DNA from: Armatimonadota bacterium | GTDB taxonomy: Bacteria > Armatimonadota > Chthonomonadetes > Chthonomonadales > Chthonomonadaceae | NCBI GenBank assembly: GCA_028871815.1 | Contig: JAGWMJ010000005.1 | Location: 1 to 64,000, forward strand | DNA length: 64,000 bases | Direction of reading: 5' to 3' | Shown: positions 53,230 through 62,745 of the stretch, piece after piece | Layout: each line of letters begins with the position of its first letter | How positions within the stretch are numbered: the stretch's first letter is position 1 | The notes under the pieces: model-generated | Told to the model about the DNA's origin: nothing | The model's input: only the letters and a program-made list of their open reading frames with translations | Database searches by the model: none | Translations under genes and position numbers: made by a program

Positions 53230-54417
53230 TTACGGGTTGCCGGTCCGGATCAGCCGGCCGCCACGGCCGATACGAAGCCGGACACCGCGCCAGGTGATCG
53301 TCCGGCCAGCTACCGATGCCACGAAGATTGCGAACGTGACCACGTCGGCGACAGGGAGCCACCACTTGAAGCGGCGTACGCAGAGATCCTGCGTGCAGCG
53401 CCCTACAAGTTCGGCTGCGCTCAGGCGCAGCGCCAGCGTGAAAGCCACGGCCCACAAGCCGAATGGACTGGCGCCGGTGACGGCCAGAAGCGTAAGGGCC
53501 ACAACCCATCCATGCGTCACAACTGAGCCGAGGTGGCCGGCCGGCCGACAAGCCCTCACGGTTCGCATCCAGCGCAACCGCCGCCCCAGCGATTCTCGCC
53601 AGCCGGGTGCGCCAAGTACGTCATCCACCATCTCCGTACTGAGCACCACGGCATGCCCGGACGACAAAACCGCCTGGGCCAGCAGATAGTCGTCAGCCAG
53701 TTCATTGCGCAGTGGCTCGAGTCCGCCGCACTCCTGAAGCAGGGCAGCGGGCAGCACGATGGTTGAACCAAAGGCAAACTTCACGCCCTCCATCCTGCGA
53801 CTGACGAACGCGCCGGGAAGAAAGTCGGCGCCAATGGCGAGCGCTTCGAAGACGGCTGCGAGAGACTCCGGATGGGTGCCGCGATACGGAGCGGTGACCA
53901 TGCCGATCTTCGCCCCTTTGCCCCCATTGACCACGAATGGCGCCGTGATCGCACGGAGGTAATCGGGGCCGACACGCATGTCACTGTCGGAGAGGAGAAT
54001 AAATGGGTGGCTGGCGTTGGGTAGCATCGCCACAAGGTTGCACACCTTGCGGTTGAGACCATCGGGCTGCGGCAACCTGGCGTCCAGCACCTGCACATTG
54101 TGCTCGGGAAACTCGCGCCCAACCTCGCGCGCGATCTCCAGCGCCGGATCATCAACACTGGAGGATCGGATCAGAAGCTGAAATCTGTCGACGGGATAGC
54201 GCTGCCGACAAAACGAGCGGATATTGTCGGCAAGGTGCGGGTCCGCACCGGCCACGGGCTTCAGGATCGTTATGCCGGGCAGCTTGTTTTCCGGCGCAGA
54301 AGCCAACCTGGACCGGAGCCAATCGCGCGCAGCCGCAACGAGGGCCAACTGGTAACCGGCAAACGCAGCCAGACACAACGTGAGCAGCCACACCACGGCC
54401 TGGTGCACCACATGCAT
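53230..54417 (-). CDS. Ceramide-glucosyltransferase/HpnI-like glycosyltransferase
   Basis: A 395-aa membrane glycosyltransferase of the GT2/GT21 type. An N-terminal helix anchors it. The catalytic domain shows ITILKPVAGADPHL, LLSDSDMRVGPDYLRA (Asp-rich metal site), ELADDYLLAQ (catalytic base) and RRLRWMRTVRACRP (the (Q/R)xxRW acceptor motif). Further helices end the protein. HpnI uses this architecture to add N-acetylglucosamine to hopanoids; ceramide-type lipids are an alternative. Its ATG shares one base with the stop of the DMT gene (TGATG). Confidence 0.8.
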   Translation of the reverse strand: MHVVHQAVVWLLTLCLAAFAGYQLALVAAARDWLRSRLASAPENKLPGITILKPVAGADPHLADNIRSFCRQRYPVDRFQLLIRSSSVDDPALEIAREVGREFPEHNVQVLDARLPQPDGLNRKVCNLVAMLPNASHPFILLSDSDMRVGPDYLRAITAPFVVNGGKGAKIGMVTAPYRGTHPESLAAVFEALAIGADFLPGAFVSRRMEGVKFAFGSTIVLPAALLQECGGLEPLRNELADDYLLAQAVLSSGHAVVLSTEMVDDVLGAPGWRESLGRRLRWMRTVRACRPAGHLGSVVTHGWVVALTLLAVTGASPFGLWAVAFTLALRLSAAELVGRCTQDLCVRRFKWWLPVADVVTFAIFVASVAGRTITWRGVRLRIGRGGRLIRTGNP

Positions 54418-54806
54418 CAGGGAGCAGCGTGCGGACCCGCGTCGCCGAGCCCGACGATGATTACGCCGATGGTAATCACAATCGCGCCGATCCAGCGGAC
54501 GGCAGTCACGTGTTCGTGCAGGTAGAGCCTGGCCAGAATGGCGCCAAGCAGGTACGAAAGCGCGGTGATGGGCAGTACAAAGCTAAGATCGGCCCAGCGC
54601 AGCGCCAGCATATACAGCGCGAAGTAGACCGCCATGAGGCACACGCCGCATATTACGCGCGGATTGGCAGCGGCGGCGCGTATGGCGGCAGCGCCGGACG
54701 CGCCTGCGGTCTGCTTCATGCCTTTGGCAAGTAGAGCCTCGCCACACGAGACCGCCAGTACGGCAACAAGCATGATCAGCAGGACCCGGGCTTTGGCCGG
54801 TGTCAC
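54417..54806 (-). CDS. Half-size EamA/DMT-type transporter
   Basis: A 129-aa protein with four hydrophobic helices, the size of SMR or half-EamA proteins. The GTG start is supported by a strong GGAGG just upstream; an in-frame reading running on to 55901 is a shadow of pqqB. The C-terminal helices include SYLLGAILARLYLHEHVTAVRWIGAIVITIG, a typical EamA pattern. The stop/start overlap with the glycosyltransferase suggests a lipid-linked sugar or lipid flipping role, as for ArnE/ArnF (inference). Confidence 0.75.
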   Translation of the reverse strand: MTPAKARVLLIMLVAVLAVSCGEALLAKGMKQTAGASGAAAIRAAAANPRVICGVCLMAVYFALYMLALRWADLSFVLPITALSYLLGAILARLYLHEHVTAVRWIGAIVITIGVIIVGLGDAGPHAAP

Positions 54807-54920
54807 GGCGCAGCCTCCTTCAATCACAATCGCGCGGGGGGACGGAACCGCAACGGCGCGTATTGTACCAGATTGGTCTCGCCTGCGTCGGTAAGGAGTG
54901 TCGCTCAGCGCGGCATCGGA

Positions 54921-54926
54921 TATAAT
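54921..54926 (+). promoter_or_regulatory. TATAAT box upstream of pqqA
   Basis: A consensus TATAAT lies 26 bp before the pqqA ATG. No clear -35 at 16-18 bp. A minus-strand TACAAT (54867-54862) could serve the divergent DMT gene. The 145-bp gap shows no gene besides these. Confidence 0.45.
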
Positions 54927-54951
54927 AGGCGTGGAAAGGAGGGCCTGGAAC

Positions 54952-55029
54952 ATGGAAAACTGGGTCACCCCTGACTTCGAAGAGGTTGGCGTCAATGCCG
55001 AGTGCACTGCGTACGCCGGCGTTAGCTGA
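54952..55029 (+). CDS. pqqA: PQQ precursor peptide PqqA
   Basis: A 25-aa ORF directly after AAGGAGG, easily missed because it is so short. Near the C-terminus ECTAY gives the E-x-x-x-Y motif (residues 17-21) whose Glu and Tyr side chains are joined by PqqE and become PQQ. The N-terminal MENWVTPDFEE resembles the Trp-x-x-Pro-x-Phe-Glu stretch of known PqqA. It is followed by pqqB, C, D and E. The residues after Tyr are few. Confidence 0.9.
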   Translation: MENWVTPDFEEVGVNAECTAYAGVS

Positions 55030-55097
55030 TCATCGACCCGCATAAGGCCGCTTGTTCGCAGGCGGCCTGCTGCGGCCCTAAAGCCCACCTGGAGACG

Positions 55098-56006
55098 ATG
55101 CGCGTTCACATTTTGGGTTCGGCGGCCGGCGGCGGCGTGCCGCAATGGAACTGCGGCTGCCTGAACTGTTGTGAAGCTCGCCGCGAAGGTGGAACCGTTA
55201 CGGCGCGAACTCAATCGTGCGCAGCGATAACGGGAGACGGCTCTGCCTGGTACCTGCTCAACGCATCGCCGGATGCGCCGGCACAGTTGGCGGCGTTTGC
55301 CGCCCTCCGCCCCAACGATGGCGCGGCAAGGCACAATCCCGTCGCCGGCGTACTCCTGACAAATGCCGACCTGGATCACGTCCTCGGCATAGCGCTCCTC
55401 CGCGAAGGCGAGGCCATGCCGGTGTGGGCAACGGCGGAGGTGCGCCGCGCTATGGAAAGCGGTTGGAATGCAACGGGATTGCTGGCCGCGTATGGCGGCA
55501 TTCACTGGAGTATCGCCGTACCGGGAGCGGCCGAGTTCGAGCTCTGCGGCGGGCTGCGGGCCAGATGCGTTGCCTTGACGGGCAAGCCACCCCGCTATCG
55601 CGAATCGCAAGAAAAATCGGTGACCGGCAACTGCGTAGCCTGGCTCTTCACCGACATACAAACCGGACGCCGACTCCTGGTTGCGCCGGACGTCGCGTGC
55701 CTGGATCCTCAGCTGCAGGATGCTGCCGAGACCGCGGACGCGGTGCTCCTTGACGGCACGTTCTGGAGCGACGGCGAACTCCGCGAGGTCGATCCCGCGG
55801 GTCGCACCGCCCGGGATATGGGACACTGGCCAGTCGGGGGTCCGTCCGGCTCTCTCGAGTGGTTGAGATCGCACCGCGCGCCACGGCGCGGCTACCTCCA
55901 CATCAACAACACCAACCCGATGCTGCGGTGCGACTCAGAACAGGCGGCGGAGGTGCGCCTTCATGGCATCACCATTGCTGAAGACGGAATGGAGTGGACG
56001 ATTTGA
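55098..56006 (+). CDS. pqqB: PQQ biosynthesis protein PqqB
   Basis: A 302-aa metallo-beta-lactamase-fold protein. LGSAAGGGVPQWNCGCLNC is the PqqB signature, and LLTNADLDHVLGI takes the place of the usual HxHxDH. HINNTNPML near the end is also conserved. PqqB oxidises the cross-linked Glu-Tyr dipeptide after it is released. The ATG lies 68 bp after pqqA. The stop overlaps the start of pqqC. Confidence 0.95.
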   Translation: MRVHILGSAAGGGVPQWNCGCLNCCEARREGGTVTARTQSCAAITGDGSAWYLLNASPDAPAQLAAFAALRPNDGAARHNPVAGVLLTNADLDHVLGIALLREGEAMPVWATAEVRRAMESGWNATGLLAAYGGIHWSIAVPGAAEFELCGGLRARCVALTGKPPRYRESQEKSVTGNCVAWLFTDIQTGRRLLVAPDVACLDPQLQDAAETADAVLLDGTFWSDGELREVDPAGRTARDMGHWPVGGPSGSLEWLRSHRAPRRGYLHINNTNPMLRCDSEQAAEVRLHGITIAEDGMEWTI

Positions 56007-56722
56007 CGACGGAACCACAAGCGGGAGTCGGTAGCCTCACCGAACGGCTGCGCAAGGTTGGCGAGAGCCGGTACCACCACCTGCACCCGTTTCACCAGCA
56101 GATGAATGCCGGCATGTTGAGTCCCGAACAGATTCGGGGATGGATTGCCAACCGGTTCTATTACCAGCAGAGCATTCCTCTGAAAGACGCAGCCATCATC
56201 TCCAACTGCCCGATCCGGGAAGTGCGCCGGATGTGGCTGCACCGGATTACCGATCATGACGGTACGGCTCCCGGTGAAGGCGGCATCGAAGCCTGGCTGC
56301 GCCTTGCCGAGGCTGCCGGCATTGGGCGTGACACAGAAGAGCTGCACCAGCGCCTCCTGCCCGGCGTGCGCTTTGCCGTGGACGCTTATGTTCAGTTTGC
56401 GCGGACTGAGCCGTGGCCAATCGCGGTGGCCTCCTCGCTCACCGAGCTGTTCGCTCCAGACCTGATGGCGGAGCGGATCGCGGCCTTTGAGCGCTACTAT
56501 ACGTGGCTGCCGACGTGGGGCCTGGACTACTTTCGCTCGCGCGTTACACTAGCCCGCGGCGACTCCGACGAGGGTCTTCGGCTGACGCTGCAGTACTGCA
56601 CCACCGCCGAGATGGAAAACGCCGCCGTCCAGGCACTGAACTTCAAGTGCGACGTACTCTGGCAGATGCTGGATGCCATGATGCTTGCATACGGACCGGT
56701 ACCAGGCAGTGGCAACCCATGA
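56003..56722 (+). CDS. pqqC: Pyrroloquinoline-quinone synthase PqqC
   Basis: A 239-aa all-alpha oxidase that performs the last ring-closing, eight-electron oxidation to PQQ. Signatures: RYHHLHPFHQQMNAG, GWIANRFYYQQSIPLKDA, ITDHDG and YYTWLPTWGLDYFRSR. Start: the TTG at 56003 overlaps the pqqB stop (TTGA) and has a GGAG 8 bp before; a GTG at 55994 is in frame and would add three residues. The stop overlaps pqqD by ATGA. Confidence 0.95.
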   Translation: MTTEPQAGVGSLTERLRKVGESRYHHLHPFHQQMNAGMLSPEQIRGWIANRFYYQQSIPLKDAAIISNCPIREVRRMWLHRITDHDGTAPGEGGIEAWLRLAEAAGIGRDTEELHQRLLPGVRFAVDAYVQFARTEPWPIAVASSLTELFAPDLMAERIAAFERYYTWLPTWGLDYFRSRVTLARGDSDEGLRLTLQYCTTAEMENAAVQALNFKCDVLWQMLDAMMLAYGPVPGSGNP

Positions 56723-56997
56723 CCGCAGCGCTGAAACCACGATGGGCACTGGCCGTGGGCACACGCCTCCATGAGGACCGCCTGACCGGCAGGCCGGTTC
56801 TGCTGTATCCGGAGAGCGCACTCTGGCTGAATCGGTCAGCGGCCAGCATCTGCGCGCTGCTGGACGGCACTCGGACCTCCGACGACATTGCGCGTGAACT
56901 CAGCCGCACGTTCAACCGGCCCGTTGACACAATTGCCGCCGACGTGGAGGTTTGCATCAGCAGATTGCGTGACAAAGGTCTGGTGACGGTGAGGTGA
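56719..56997 (+). CDS. pqqD: PQQ biosynthesis chaperone PqqD
   Basis: A 92-aa RiPP recognition element that binds PqqA and presents it to PqqE. VLLYPESALWLNRSAASICAL and LDGTRTSDDIARELSRTF are the conserved winged-helix segments. The ATG overlaps the pqqC stop (ATGA), and its stop overlaps the pqqE GTG (GTGA). Confidence 0.93.
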   Translation: MTAALKPRWALAVGTRLHEDRLTGRPVLLYPESALWLNRSAASICALLDGTRTSDDIARELSRTFNRPVDTIAADVEVCISRLRDKGLVTVR

Positions 56998-58103
56998 CAC
57001 CCGCAGAGGCGCCTCGTCCGCTCGGACTGCTCGCCGAACTCACGTGGCGCTGCCCGCTGCACTGCCCCTACTGTTCGAACCCGGCGCACTATCCCGCTCC
57101 AGAACCCGAGCTCTCCACGGAAGATTGGCGGCGCGTCATGGCCGAAGCCGCGGAACTCGGTGTGCTGCATGCCCTGATTTCGGGAGGCGAGCCGCTACTG
57201 CGCGCAGATCTGGAACTCATCGTGAAGGCCGCCCGCTCCGCGGGACTCTATACCAACCTGATCACCTCCGGCATTGGCCTCTCGCAGGCACGCCTGACGG
57301 CGCTTTCAACAGCCGGCCTCGAGAGTGTGCAGATCAGCCTTCAGGCCGCGGAAGCCGGGATGGCAAACGAAATTGCTGGTGCACGTGCTCATACGGCTAA
57401 ACTGGAGGCGGCGCGGCGCGTTACAGGCGCCGGCTTGCCGCTGACCATAAACACCGTCATCCATCGGTTGAATATCGAGCAGGTAGGCGCGATCATCGCT
57501 CTTGCGGAGGCGCTTGGCGCGCGCCGTCTGGAACTGGCAAGCGCGCAGTTTTATGGATGGGCGTTGTTGAATCGGGATGCCCTGCTGGCGTCACGCCGGC
57601 AGGTGGAATCGATGATGGCGTGCATCAACACCGAGCGAGACCGTCTGGGCAGCCGGATGCAGCTGCTTGTGGTGACGCCCGACTACTATGCCGGGCGCCC
57701 GAAGCCCTGTATGAACGGTTGGGGCGCCAGGTACCTCACGGTAAATCCGTACGGACGTGTGCTACCCTGCCCAACCGCCGGTCACATTGCCGGAATGGAG
57801 TTTGAATCCGTACGCGTGGCGAGCCTGCGCCGAATCTGGACCGACTCCGAAGCGTTTAATCGCTATCGCGGCACGGCGTGGATGCCCGCCCCATGTTCCG
57901 ACTGTGCGATGCGTGAAATTGATTTTGGCGGCTGCCGGTGCCAGGCAGCGGCGCTGACCGGAGATGCGGCAGGCGCCGATCCCGTTTGCGAGCTCGCACC
58001 GGACCACGGGCTGGTTTTGGCGGCCGCAGCGGCGGCCGAAAGCGGAGAGTCACGTCCCGCCTGGCAGTACCGCCGCAATCCTACTGGCCGCTTTGCTGGA
58101 TAA
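56994..58103 (+). CDS. pqqE: PqqA peptide cyclase PqqE (radical SAM)
   Basis: A 369-aa radical SAM enzyme that joins Glu and Tyr of PqqA. The cluster motif CPLHCPYC (Cys20, 24, 27) follows WRC, then SGGEPLLR. The C-terminal SPASM-type region holds further Cys for auxiliary clusters: [40 protein letters not shown] start overlaps pqqD. The last 23 bp overlap the 3' end of the minus-strand glucosidase. Confidence 0.95.
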   Translation: MTPAEAPRPLGLLAELTWRCPLHCPYCSNPAHYPAPEPELSTEDWRRVMAEAAELGVLHALISGGEPLLRADLELIVKAARSAGLYTNLITSGIGLSQARLTALSTAGLESVQISLQAAEAGMANEIAGARAHTAKLEAARRVTGAGLPLTINTVIHRLNIEQVGAIIALAEALGARRLELASAQFYGWALLNRDALLASRRQVESMMACINTERDRLGSRMQLLVVTPDYYAGRPKPCMNGWGARYLTVNPYGRVLPCPTAGHIAGMEFESVRVASLRRIWTDSEAFNRYRGTAWMPAPCSDCAMREIDFGGCRCQAAALTGDAAGADPVCELAPDHGLVLAAAAAAESGESRPAWQYRRNPTGRFAG

Positions 58104-60741
58104 GCTTGGCTACCAGGGCTGTCCAGCCGGTTTGGTGGCTGGCGCCCAGTCCCGCGCCGGTGTCTCCGTTGTAGTACTCGTAAAACGGGATATTATCGCG
58201 CCACAGAGGGTCCTTCTGATACACCTCGTTCGCGCCGAACACGGGCCGTGTGCCGTCTGGCCGGCGCGTAAAGGTGCTGATCAAGCGCCGCGAGAGCTCA
58301 ACCGATACCTCCCACAGGTTCATCAGCTTGCCGGAACCGGTTGGGAACTCGATTTGAAAGTCGGAGCCGTAGTAGTAGTCGTACTTTTGCAGCGCCTCGA
58401 TGATCAGGTAGTTAAGCGGGAACCATACCGGCCCGCGCCAGTTTGAGTTGCCGCCGAACGCGGCTGTGGTCGACTCTGCGGCCTCATAGTCAATGCGATA
58501 CTCGCGCCCGGCCAACGCCAAAGTATACGGATTCTCCAGGTGGTAGCGCGAAAGCGAGCGGATGCCTGTGGGGGCAAGAAACTCCGCCGGATCGAACGCT
58601 CGCGTCAGGATTCGACGCAGGCGATCCGGCGCGACCACCGTAAAGATCCTTCGCTCGCCGGCGCCGGTGCGCGTCAGCGAAGCCGCGGTAGAGCACAGGT
58701 CGGGCCGGTGCTGAATAAACCAGTCGAGCCGCCGGCGCAAATCGGGAAGCCGCTCGAGAACGTCGGGATCGAGCGTCGCGACACCCAGCAGCGGCACCAG
58801 CCCGACCATAGACCGGATTTGAAGTGGAAAGTGCGTGCCGTCGGGGAGGTGCATCACGTCGCAATAGAAGCCCAACTCCTCGTCCCACAGTTCTACGTCG
58901 TCACCATAATGGGTGCTTGACCGGGCATTCATAGCATGGCTGATGTAGAAGAAGTGCTCGAGGAACTTGATCGCTAAATCCTCATAACTGCGCTCCTCCA
59001 CGGCCAGTTCAATGGCCATGGCCAACATGTTGAGGCAATACATGGCCATCCAACTGGTGCCATCGGACTGATCCAGATGGCCACCGGTCGGCAGCGGCTG
59101 GCTGCGATCGAAAATCCCGATGTTGTCGAGTCCGAGAAAGCCACCCTGAAAAACGTTGTTTCCCTCGGAATCCTTGCGGTTGACCCACCATGTGAAATTG
59201 AGGAGCAGCTTATGAAAAACGCGCTCCAAAAAGTTTCTATCGCCCTTACCTGTGGCTTTTCGATCGATCTGAAACACGCGCATCGCAGCCCAGGCATGCA
59301 CCGGCGGGTTGACGTCTCCGAACGACCACTCATACGCAGGCAGTTGGCCGTTAGGATGCATGAACCACTCGCGCAGCAGTAGTATCAGTTGACCCTTGGC
59401 GAACTGCGGATCGACCAGCGAGATCGGGATACAGTGAAACGCAAGGTCCCATGCCGCATACCACGGATACTCCCACGTATCCGGCATCGTCATGACCCGG
59501 ACGTTGTTGATGTGCTGCCAGCCACAGTTGCGTCCGCGCCAGCGGTCTTCCGCAGGCGCCGGCTCGGCACTATCGCCCACCAACCACTTACGCACGTTGT
59601 AGTGGTAAAACTGCTTGCACCAGAGCAGCCCAGCGAACGCCTGGCGCTGCACGCGCAGCGCGTCATCAGAGAGCCCCGCGGGGGCCAGATCCGCGTAAAA
59701 CTGGTCCGCTTCGGATCGGCGGAGATTGAGAATGGTGGAGAACGGACGTCCGAATGGCACATCCGGCACTGTTCGGCATAAACGCAGTCGAACTTGCACC
59801 TCTCCCCGTCCAGGGACGTTCAAGTGCCATAACGCCGATGAGCGCGTACCCTGAAGATCGGGCGATACTGCCGAATGCACCCCATTGACGATATAGTTAT
59901 TGATGCTGTCTTTTGGATACCGGGAAATGGGCTGGCCGCCGGGGAATAGCCGCTCCACGTTGGTCTCGTTATCACAAAACAGCAGCTCGGGAGTTCCTGG
60001 CTCCGTGTCGCAGATCAACCACCAGGCACCGATCTCCGCGTGCTCGGCCCGGATCGCCGGGCAGCCGGCAGCGTTGGCCGCGCTCAGCCGTGGACGGCGC
60101 GGGTCTCCCGTCCATATCCAGGTGTTTCGGAACCAGAACATGGGCGCCAGATCGAGCGTCGCAGCTTCGGGACCGCGATTGCGCACGGAGATGGAGATAA
60201 GGATGTCGTCTGGAGCGTTCTTTGCGTACTGCGCCACCACATCAAAGAAGCGGTTATCATCAAACACCCTGGTGTCAAAGAGCTCATACTCCGGTCGCGT
60301 GCGGTCACGGCGCGCGTTCTCGGCCACCAGGTCGCCGTATGGGTACTCCGCGTGCGGATACCGGTACAATGCCTCCATCCACGAGTGCGTCGGCGTGGAG
60401 TCGAGGTAGTAGTAGACCTCTTTGACATCTTCGCCGTGGTTGCCTTCAACCCCGGTAAGGCCGAACAGACGCTCCTTGATAATGGGATCACGCCCGTTCC
60501 ACATCGCCAGCGCAAAGCAAAGGTGCTGAAGGTTGTCGCAAATGCCGAGCAGCCCATCTTCGTTCCAGCGGTAAGCGCGTGAGCGCGCGTGGTCGTGTGG
60601 AAAGTACTGCCAGGCTGAGCCATCGGGGCTGTAGTCCTCGCGAACCGTGCCCCAGGCCCGTTCGGCAAGGTATGGTCCCCACAAACGCCACGTATCCCAG
60701 GTGCGCCCGCAATCACCAAGGCGGTCACCTTCAGGATTCAT
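58081..60741 (-). CDS. MGH1-like GH63-type glycoside hydrolase
   Basis: An 886-aa cytoplasmic enzyme. The ATG at [10 protein letters not shown] is chosen; the open frame continues upstream into clp[19 protein letters not shown]... [20 protein letters not shown] and [20 protein letters not shown] are typical of the MGH1-like glucosidase group of GH63 with its (alpha/alpha)6 barrel. Acidic residues in WNEDG and in [12 protein letters not shown] are candidate catalytic sites. It probably trims alpha-glucosyl or mannosyl-glycerate type compounds. It ends inside the pqqE 3' end. Confidence 0.8.
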   Translation of the reverse strand: MNPEGDRLGDCGRTWDTWRLWGPYLAERAWGTVREDYSPDGSAWQYFPHDHARSRAYRWNEDGLLGICDNLQHLCFALAMWNGRDPIIKERLFGLTGVEGNHGEDVKEVYYYLDSTPTHSWMEALYRYPHAEYPYGDLVAENARRDRTRPEYELFDTRVFDDNRFFDVVAQYAKNAPDDILISISVRNRGPEAATLDLAPMFWFRNTWIWTGDPRRPRLSAANAAGCPAIRAEHAEIGAWWLICDTEPGTPELLFCDNETNVERLFPGGQPISRYPKDSINNYIVNGVHSAVSPDLQGTRSSALWHLNVPGRGEVQVRLRLCRTVPDVPFGRPFSTILNLRRSEADQFYADLAPAGLSDDALRVQRQAFAGLLWCKQFYHYNVRKWLVGDSAEPAPAEDRWRGRNCGWQHINNVRVMTMPDTWEYPWYAAWDLAFHCIPISLVDPQFAKGQLILLLREWFMHPNGQLPAYEWSFGDVNPPVHAWAAMRVFQIDRKATGKGDRNFLERVFHKLLLNFTWWVNRKDSEGNNVFQGGFLGLDNIGIFDRSQPLPTGGHLDQSDGTSWMAMYCLNMLAMAIELAVEERSYEDLAIKFLEHFFYISHAMNARSSTHYGDDVELWDEELGFYCDVMHLPDGTHFPLQIRSMVGLVPLLGVATLDPDVLERLPDLRRRLDWFIQHRPDLCSTAASLTRTGAGERRIFTVVAPDRLRRILTRAFDPAEFLAPTGIRSLSRYHLENPYTLALAGREYRIDYEAAESTTAAFGGNSNWRGPVWFPLNYLIIEALQKYDYYYGSDFQIEFPTGSGKLMNLWEVSVELSRRLISTFTRRPDGTRPVFGANEVYQKDPLWRDNIPFYEYYNGDTGAGLGASHQTGWTALVAKLIQQSGQ

Positions 60742-60763
60742 CAGCGATTTGAGTGGCCCGTGC

Positions 60764-62029
60764 TCACGAGGCCTGCCGCAACTGCTCGCGCGTGTACAAC
60801 TCAGGCTGGGATCGGGTTTGCACACAGTCGGCGGTGATAACGCATCGCCGCACTTCGTCATTCGACGGGATTTCGTACATCACGTCGAGCATCACTTCTT
60901 CCAGGATAGTGCGCAGCGCGCGTGCACCGGTGCTGCGAGTCATTGCCTCCCGCGCAATAGCCCGAACGGCCTCGGGCGTGAACGCCAACTCCACATTGTC
61001 CAGTTCAAATATGCGCGTGTACTGCTTCACGAGCGCGTTGCGTGGTTCCTGTAGAATCCGTACCAATGCGTCTTCGTCCAGCGCTTCAAGAGTGGCCAGC
61101 ACCGGCAGCCGACCGATGAATTCAGGAATCAGTCCAAACTTGAGCAGGTCGTCCGGCATCACCTGCTGCAGCAGTTGATTGTTTCGGTCGTGCTGATCGG
61201 CGCGTCCGGACACCTGCGCCCGAATTCCCATGGCGCGTGTGTGGACGCGACGCCCAGTCAGCTCGGCCAGCCCTTCAAAGGCGCCGCCGCAGATGAACAG
61301 CACGTCGCTGGAATCAATCTGCACGTACTCTTGCTGCGGATGCTTGCGTCCGCCCTGGGGAGGTACGTTGGCTACCGTGCCCTCCAGAATCTTCAACAGG
61401 GCCTGCTGCACACCCTCGCCGCTTACGTCCCGCGTAATGCTTGGGTTATCACTTTTACGGGCGATCTTGTCGATCTCGTCGATGTAGATGATGCCCCGCT
61501 GCGCCGACTGCACCGTCTGCTCCATACTCCCACCGACATCGGCGGCCTGCAGCAGCTTGAGAAGGATGTTCTCAACATCCTCACCCACATACCCGGCCTC
61601 GGTAAGCGCGGTGGCGTCGGCCATGGCGAAGGGCACCTGAAGGATGCGCGCCAGCGTCTGCGCCAGCAGCGTTTTGCCGCAGCCGGTTGGCCCAATGAGC
61701 AGGATGTTGCTCTTCTGAAGCTCCACATCGGTGCTGACGCTGGAGATGCGCTTGTAGTGGTTGTACACGGCCACGGAAAGCGACCGCTTGGCTCGCTCCT
61801 GACCAACAACGTATTGACTGAGCGTTCGGTAGATCTCTTGCGGCCTCGGAACGCCTCCCGGTATCGGCAGCGTGGTGGTTTCGCCCGCCGGCGCATCGTT
61901 TCGGAGCAAGTCGTTGCAGCGACCCACGCATTCCAGGCAGACGCTGCCGTTTTGCCCCACGATGAGCTTTTTGACCTGCTCCCGGGTTTTGCCGCACAGG
62001 ACGCAGCGGCCCTCAGTCGGTTTTGTCAC
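60764..62029 (-). CDS. clpX: ATP-dependent Clp protease ATP-binding subunit ClpX
   Basis: A 421-aa AAA+ unfoldase. An N-terminal C4 zinc domain (Cys9, 12, 31, 34) precedes the ATPase with Walker [13 protein letters not shown] and Walker [32 protein letters not shown] and [15 protein letters not shown] are conserved ClpX blocks. It feeds substrates to ClpP. It follows clpP by 60 bp in the usual tig-clpP-clpX order. Confidence 0.98.
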   Translation of the reverse strand: MTKPTEGRCVLCGKTREQVKKLIVGQNGSVCLECVGRCNDLLRNDAPAGETTTLPIPGGVPRPQEIYRTLSQYVVGQERAKRSLSVAVYNHYKRISSVSTDVELQKSNILLIGPTGCGKTLLAQTLARILQVPFAMADATALTEAGYVGEDVENILLKLLQAADVGGSMEQTVQSAQRGIIYIDEIDKIARKSDNPSITRDVSGEGVQQALLKILEGTVANVPPQGGRKHPQQEYVQIDSSDVLFICGGAFEGLAELTGRRVHTRAMGIRAQVSGRADQHDRNNQLLQQVMPDDLLKFGLIPEFIGRLPVLATLEALDEDALVRILQEPRNALVKQYTRIFELDNVELAFTPEAVRAIAREAMTRSTGARALRTILEEVMLDVMYEIPSNDEVRRCVITADCVQTRSQPELYTREQLRQAS

Positions 62030-62089
62030 AGAATGCCCCCAATGTTGCGATAGCCGGCGCGGACCAGGCCTGCCAAGGTACGTACGATA

Positions 62090-62734
62090 CTACCGCTCAC
62101 CTCGCTCCGCTATTTTGTCGATGAGCCCGTACTCCAGCGCCTCCTGCGGAGACATGAAGTAATCACGATCCATGTCGCGGCGCACGCGCTCTTGCGTTTG
62201 CCCGGAGTGGTGAGCCAGGATCTCGTTGATGGTGTCGTGCATCCGAACCATCTCCTTCAGTCGGATCTCGGCATCCTGAACGGGGCCCTCAAAGCCGCCC
62301 GAGACCGCGTGTATCATGATGCGCGAGTTGGGTAGTGCGTAACGCTTACCGGTCCGCCCACCGGTTAGCAGTACCGAAGCCATAGAGGCCGCAAGGCCGA
62401 CGCAGATGGTTGCTATGTCGCACTTTACCATCTGCATCACATCGTAGATTGCCAGCCCAGCCGAGACGCTGCCGCCCGGACTGTTGATGTAGACATCGAT
62501 ATCGGCGTCGGCATCCTCCTTCTCAAGGAAAAGAATCTCGGCGATCACCAGGTTTGCGAGGTGGTCGCCGATCGGCTCTCCGATAAAGATAATGCGATCC
62601 TTGAGCAGGCGTGAGTAGATGTCGTACGCTCGCTCGCCACGCGCACTTTGCTCCACCACCATCGGAATCACGTTGTCCGGACGCCAGATCGATTGCATCA
62701 TGTTTGGGTTATCGCTTCGTGTTGTATTGACCAT
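62090..62734 (-). CDS. clpP: ATP-dependent Clp protease proteolytic subunit ClpP
   Basis: A 214-aa serine protease. The catalytic triad is Ser117 (GLAASMAS), His142 (MIHA) and Asp191 ([11 protein letters not shown]). [19 protein letters not shown] is the substrate-binding strand. The usual MIHQP is MIHAVSGG here. It forms tetradecamers that degrade substrates unfolded by ClpX. A second Met at residue 12 could be an alternative start after propeptide. Confidence 0.98.
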   Translation of the reverse strand: MVNTTRSDNPNMMQSIWRPDNVIPMVVEQSARGERAYDIYSRLLKDRIIFIGEPIGDHLANLVIAEILFLEKEDADADIDVYINSPGGSVSAGLAIYDVMQMVKCDIATICVGLAASMASVLLTGGRTGKRYALPNSRIMIHAVSGGFEGPVQDAEIRLKEMVRMHDTINEILAHHSGQTQERVRRDMDRDYFMSPQEALEYGLIDKIAERGER

Positions 62735-62745
62735 ATTGAACAGGC

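Noticed and set aside
54807-55901. Upstream in-frame extension of the half-DMT gene
   Set aside because: It runs antisense across pqqA and pqqB and has no similarity to DMT proteins; the GTG at 54806 has a strong ribosome site.
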